From Acidobacteriaceae bacterium (GTDB lineage Bacteria; Acidobacteriota; Terriglobia; Terriglobales; SbA1), in assembly GCA_003156615.1 (NCBI GenBank), contig PMHI01000511.1:1-7001 (forward strand): a DNA stretch of 7,001 nt, read 5' to 3'. The translations under genes were made by a program, and so were the position numbers. The number at the start of each line of letters is the position of its first letter. Positions within the stretch are counted from its first letter, which is position 1. The notes under the pieces are model-generated. The model saw only the letters and a list, made by a program, of their open reading frames with translations, had not been told where the DNA came from and searched no databases. Of this stretch, positions 6,301-7,001 are shown one piece after another.

Positions 6301-7001
6301 GCGGGACTTCAATCGTCGAATCGCTCGCCCAGTATTCCGCCCTGATGGTCATGAAGCGTCGTTACGGAGCCGACGGCATGAAAAAGTTCATGCGTTACGA
6401 ACTCGACAACTACCTCCGTGGGCGCGCACAGGAACGAAACGAAGAACCACCACTGGACCGGGTCGATGTCAACCAGGGATACATTCACTACGGCAAAGGT
6501 GCGATGGTGATGTATGAGATGCAGGACTACATCGGCGAAGACAACGTCAACAAGGCCCTTGCCGAATTCACAAAGGCGTTTGCTTTTAAGGGTCCGCCCT
6601 ATCCCGTGTCACTCGACCTGATGTCCTACTTGCAGAAGCACACTCCACCCGAGTACCAGTATCTCTTCGACGATCTTTGGCGGAATGTCACGCTCTACGA
6701 CAACCGCGCCCGTTCAGCCACCTACTCTCAATTGCCGGATGGCAAATATAAGGTGGATCTGGTCGTTGAAGCTCACAAGTTCCGCGCGGATGCCAAAGGT
6801 CAGGACCACGCCGTGTCCTTGAACGATTTCATCGATATCGGAGTGCAGGACTCACAGGGAAAGTTCCTGTATTTGCAGAAACAGAAAATAGAGAAAGAGC
6901 AAAACACCTTCACGATCACGGTGGACAAACTTCCCGCCCAAGCCGGAATCGATCCCATCCTAAAGCTGATCGACCGCAACCCGGACGACAACGTGATGAA
7001 G
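3399..7001 (+). CDS. ABC-2 permease fused to a C-terminal M1 metallopeptidase domain, 3' partial
   Basis: I translated this frame through the window: it is open for 1201 codons with no stop and runs off the right edge. It starts MVLTIASFEVRQRLRR, with only a weak AGG upstream. About six spans form the first permease half (roughly 20-38, 61-82, 111-133, 155-177, 182-200, 250-267). A basic loop with RSRRQR (275-280 region) follows, then about six more spans (328-344, 366-383, 413-436, 457-474, 480-496, 525-547) and a thirteenth at 572-593. The rest is soluble. Basic loops before TM1, TM7 and TM13 fit an N-in topology, so thirteen spans place the peptidase outside. An M1 N-terminal beta domain begins near 628. 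The zinc site is His950-Glu951-x-x-His954 followed by W, with Glu974 as third ligand in VESLAQYS and Tyr1031 in HYGKGA as the likely catalytic Tyr. The GxMEN motif is absent. Family members are about 1200 residues, so little should be missing. The domain calls are firm; the transport substrate and true peptidase activity are unknown. Confidence 0.93.
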   Translation, partial: MVLTIASFEVRQRLRRISTYVYFLIFFALSVLFTCMAGGAISGAGVDFGTGGKIWLNSPYALNVITMYITFLGIVVTGAIAGQATYQDTDSHISDLFYTAPITKFDYLGGRFLGALAVQILIFSSVGIGAYVGMRLPWLDQSRLGPNNALAYLQPYFTLVLPNLALTSAIFFGLAASWRKMLPVYVGSVLLLIGYFTAAQLSTNLSVNTVTALADPFGASAVDRLTQYWSPFQRNTQLIPLSGILLLNRVLWLGLGAIVLTITYMRFSLSYPSQRSRRQRVATDTDADMPVLSVHALPIAHPVFSSGASWGQFLSLIRIQFTETVKNVFFLVLLLAGGLFAILTANQVLNPFSSHSYPVTYQMLAGATGGLFVFALAIITFYAGELVWRERDAGLNQIVDAFPVQRWVLFGSKLTALLLVQIILVLVIMAAGIIVQLMHGYHHFELGLYFTDLFGIRLFQYWMICVLAFFIHTLVNQKYLGHFVMVLYFVSTLALPGMGLQHFLYRFGQSPPYTYSDMNGYGPFAAALFWFHLYWGIAAIALAMITNTLWVRGTEENLRARLEVVATRFTRPTVAGLSVCAVLLIVVGGYIFYNTNILNPYFTTYAIDEGRAQYEKKYRQYKDLPQPKITDINTQIDLDPANRSVNLRGTMMLENKTSSTIDRIAITVLPVDLAPVPPPHREIHNLTFAGGQTPVLEDDALGFYVYRLNSPLPPHGSIRFDYSVSYKNVGFVNNAPNLDITYNGTFLNDRYAPFIGYAADIELTDDSTRHKHGLNKAKRMPKLEDVAARNENGISSEADWINLESTVSTSPDQIAVMPGYLQKEWIENGRRYFHYKMDAPILNLYSLNSARYTVRRDHWHDVNLEIYYHAGHEFNLDRMMDSLKASLDYCSQNFSPFQFHQLRIIEFPRYGTFAESFANTIPFSEAIGFITYVDPGTVDQTDIPFYVTAHETAHQWWAHQVMSANVEGGTSIVESLAQYSALMVMKRRYGADGMKKFMRYELDNYLRGRAQERNEEPPLDRVDVNQGYIHYGKGAMVMYEMQDYIGEDNVNKALAEFTKAFAFKGPPYPVSLDLMSYLQKHTPPEYQYLFDDLWRNVTLYDNRARSATYSQLPDGKYKVDLVVEAHKFRADAKGQDHAVSLNDFIDIGVQDSQGKFLYLQKQKIEKEQNTFTITVDKLPAQAGIDPILKLIDRNPDDNVMK

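Overview
This is a bacterial window of roughly 60% GC with every supported gene on the + strand. The gene set is a secreted alpha/beta hydrolase, an ABC-2 ATPase, and a giant permease fused to an M1 peptidase. It resembles what I know from Acidobacteriota, but similar fusions occur in other Gram-negative phyla. The phylum is an inference, not something the sequence proves.

Layout: (1) Position 1 to 1115 is an alpha/beta hydrolase of the proline-iminopeptidase-like type, with an export signal whose beginning lies left of the window. (2) 1116-1461 is a gap of lower GC containing two tandem hairpins and a T-run. (3) 1462-2205 is a stand-alone 2-oxoglutarate/Fe(II) dioxygenase of the free-amino-acid-hydroxylase type (isoleucine 4-hydroxylase-like). 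It starts at a GTG with a good Shine-Dalgarno, not at the far-upstream ATG. (4) 2206-2490 is a gap with a GC-rich hairpin and a doubtful 38-codon ORF. (5) 2491-3393 is an ABC-type ATPase. (6) 3399 to beyond the right edge is one continuous frame of at least 1201 codons. It encodes a two-half ABC-2 permease with about 13 membrane spans, followed by an extracytoplasmic M1 metallopeptidase domain.

The last two genes are separated by 5 bases and very probably form one operon and one machine. Two ATPase copies would power the single-chain permease, whose C-terminal peptidase hangs outside the cytoplasmic membrane. The peptidase keeps the HExxH zinc site, the third Glu ligand and the catalytic Tyr, but lacks the GxMEN exopeptidase motif of classical M1 aminopeptidases, and its HExxH-to-Glu spacing is one residue longer. 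This fused transporter/peptidase is the most interesting item. I recall such fusions being annotated in databases, but I know of no established substrate or function.

The dioxygenase looks like an independent cassette: its promoter-proximal DNA is about 48% GC (115 of 240 bases counted at 1261-1500) against about 62% in the hydrolase (150 of 240 at 121-360).
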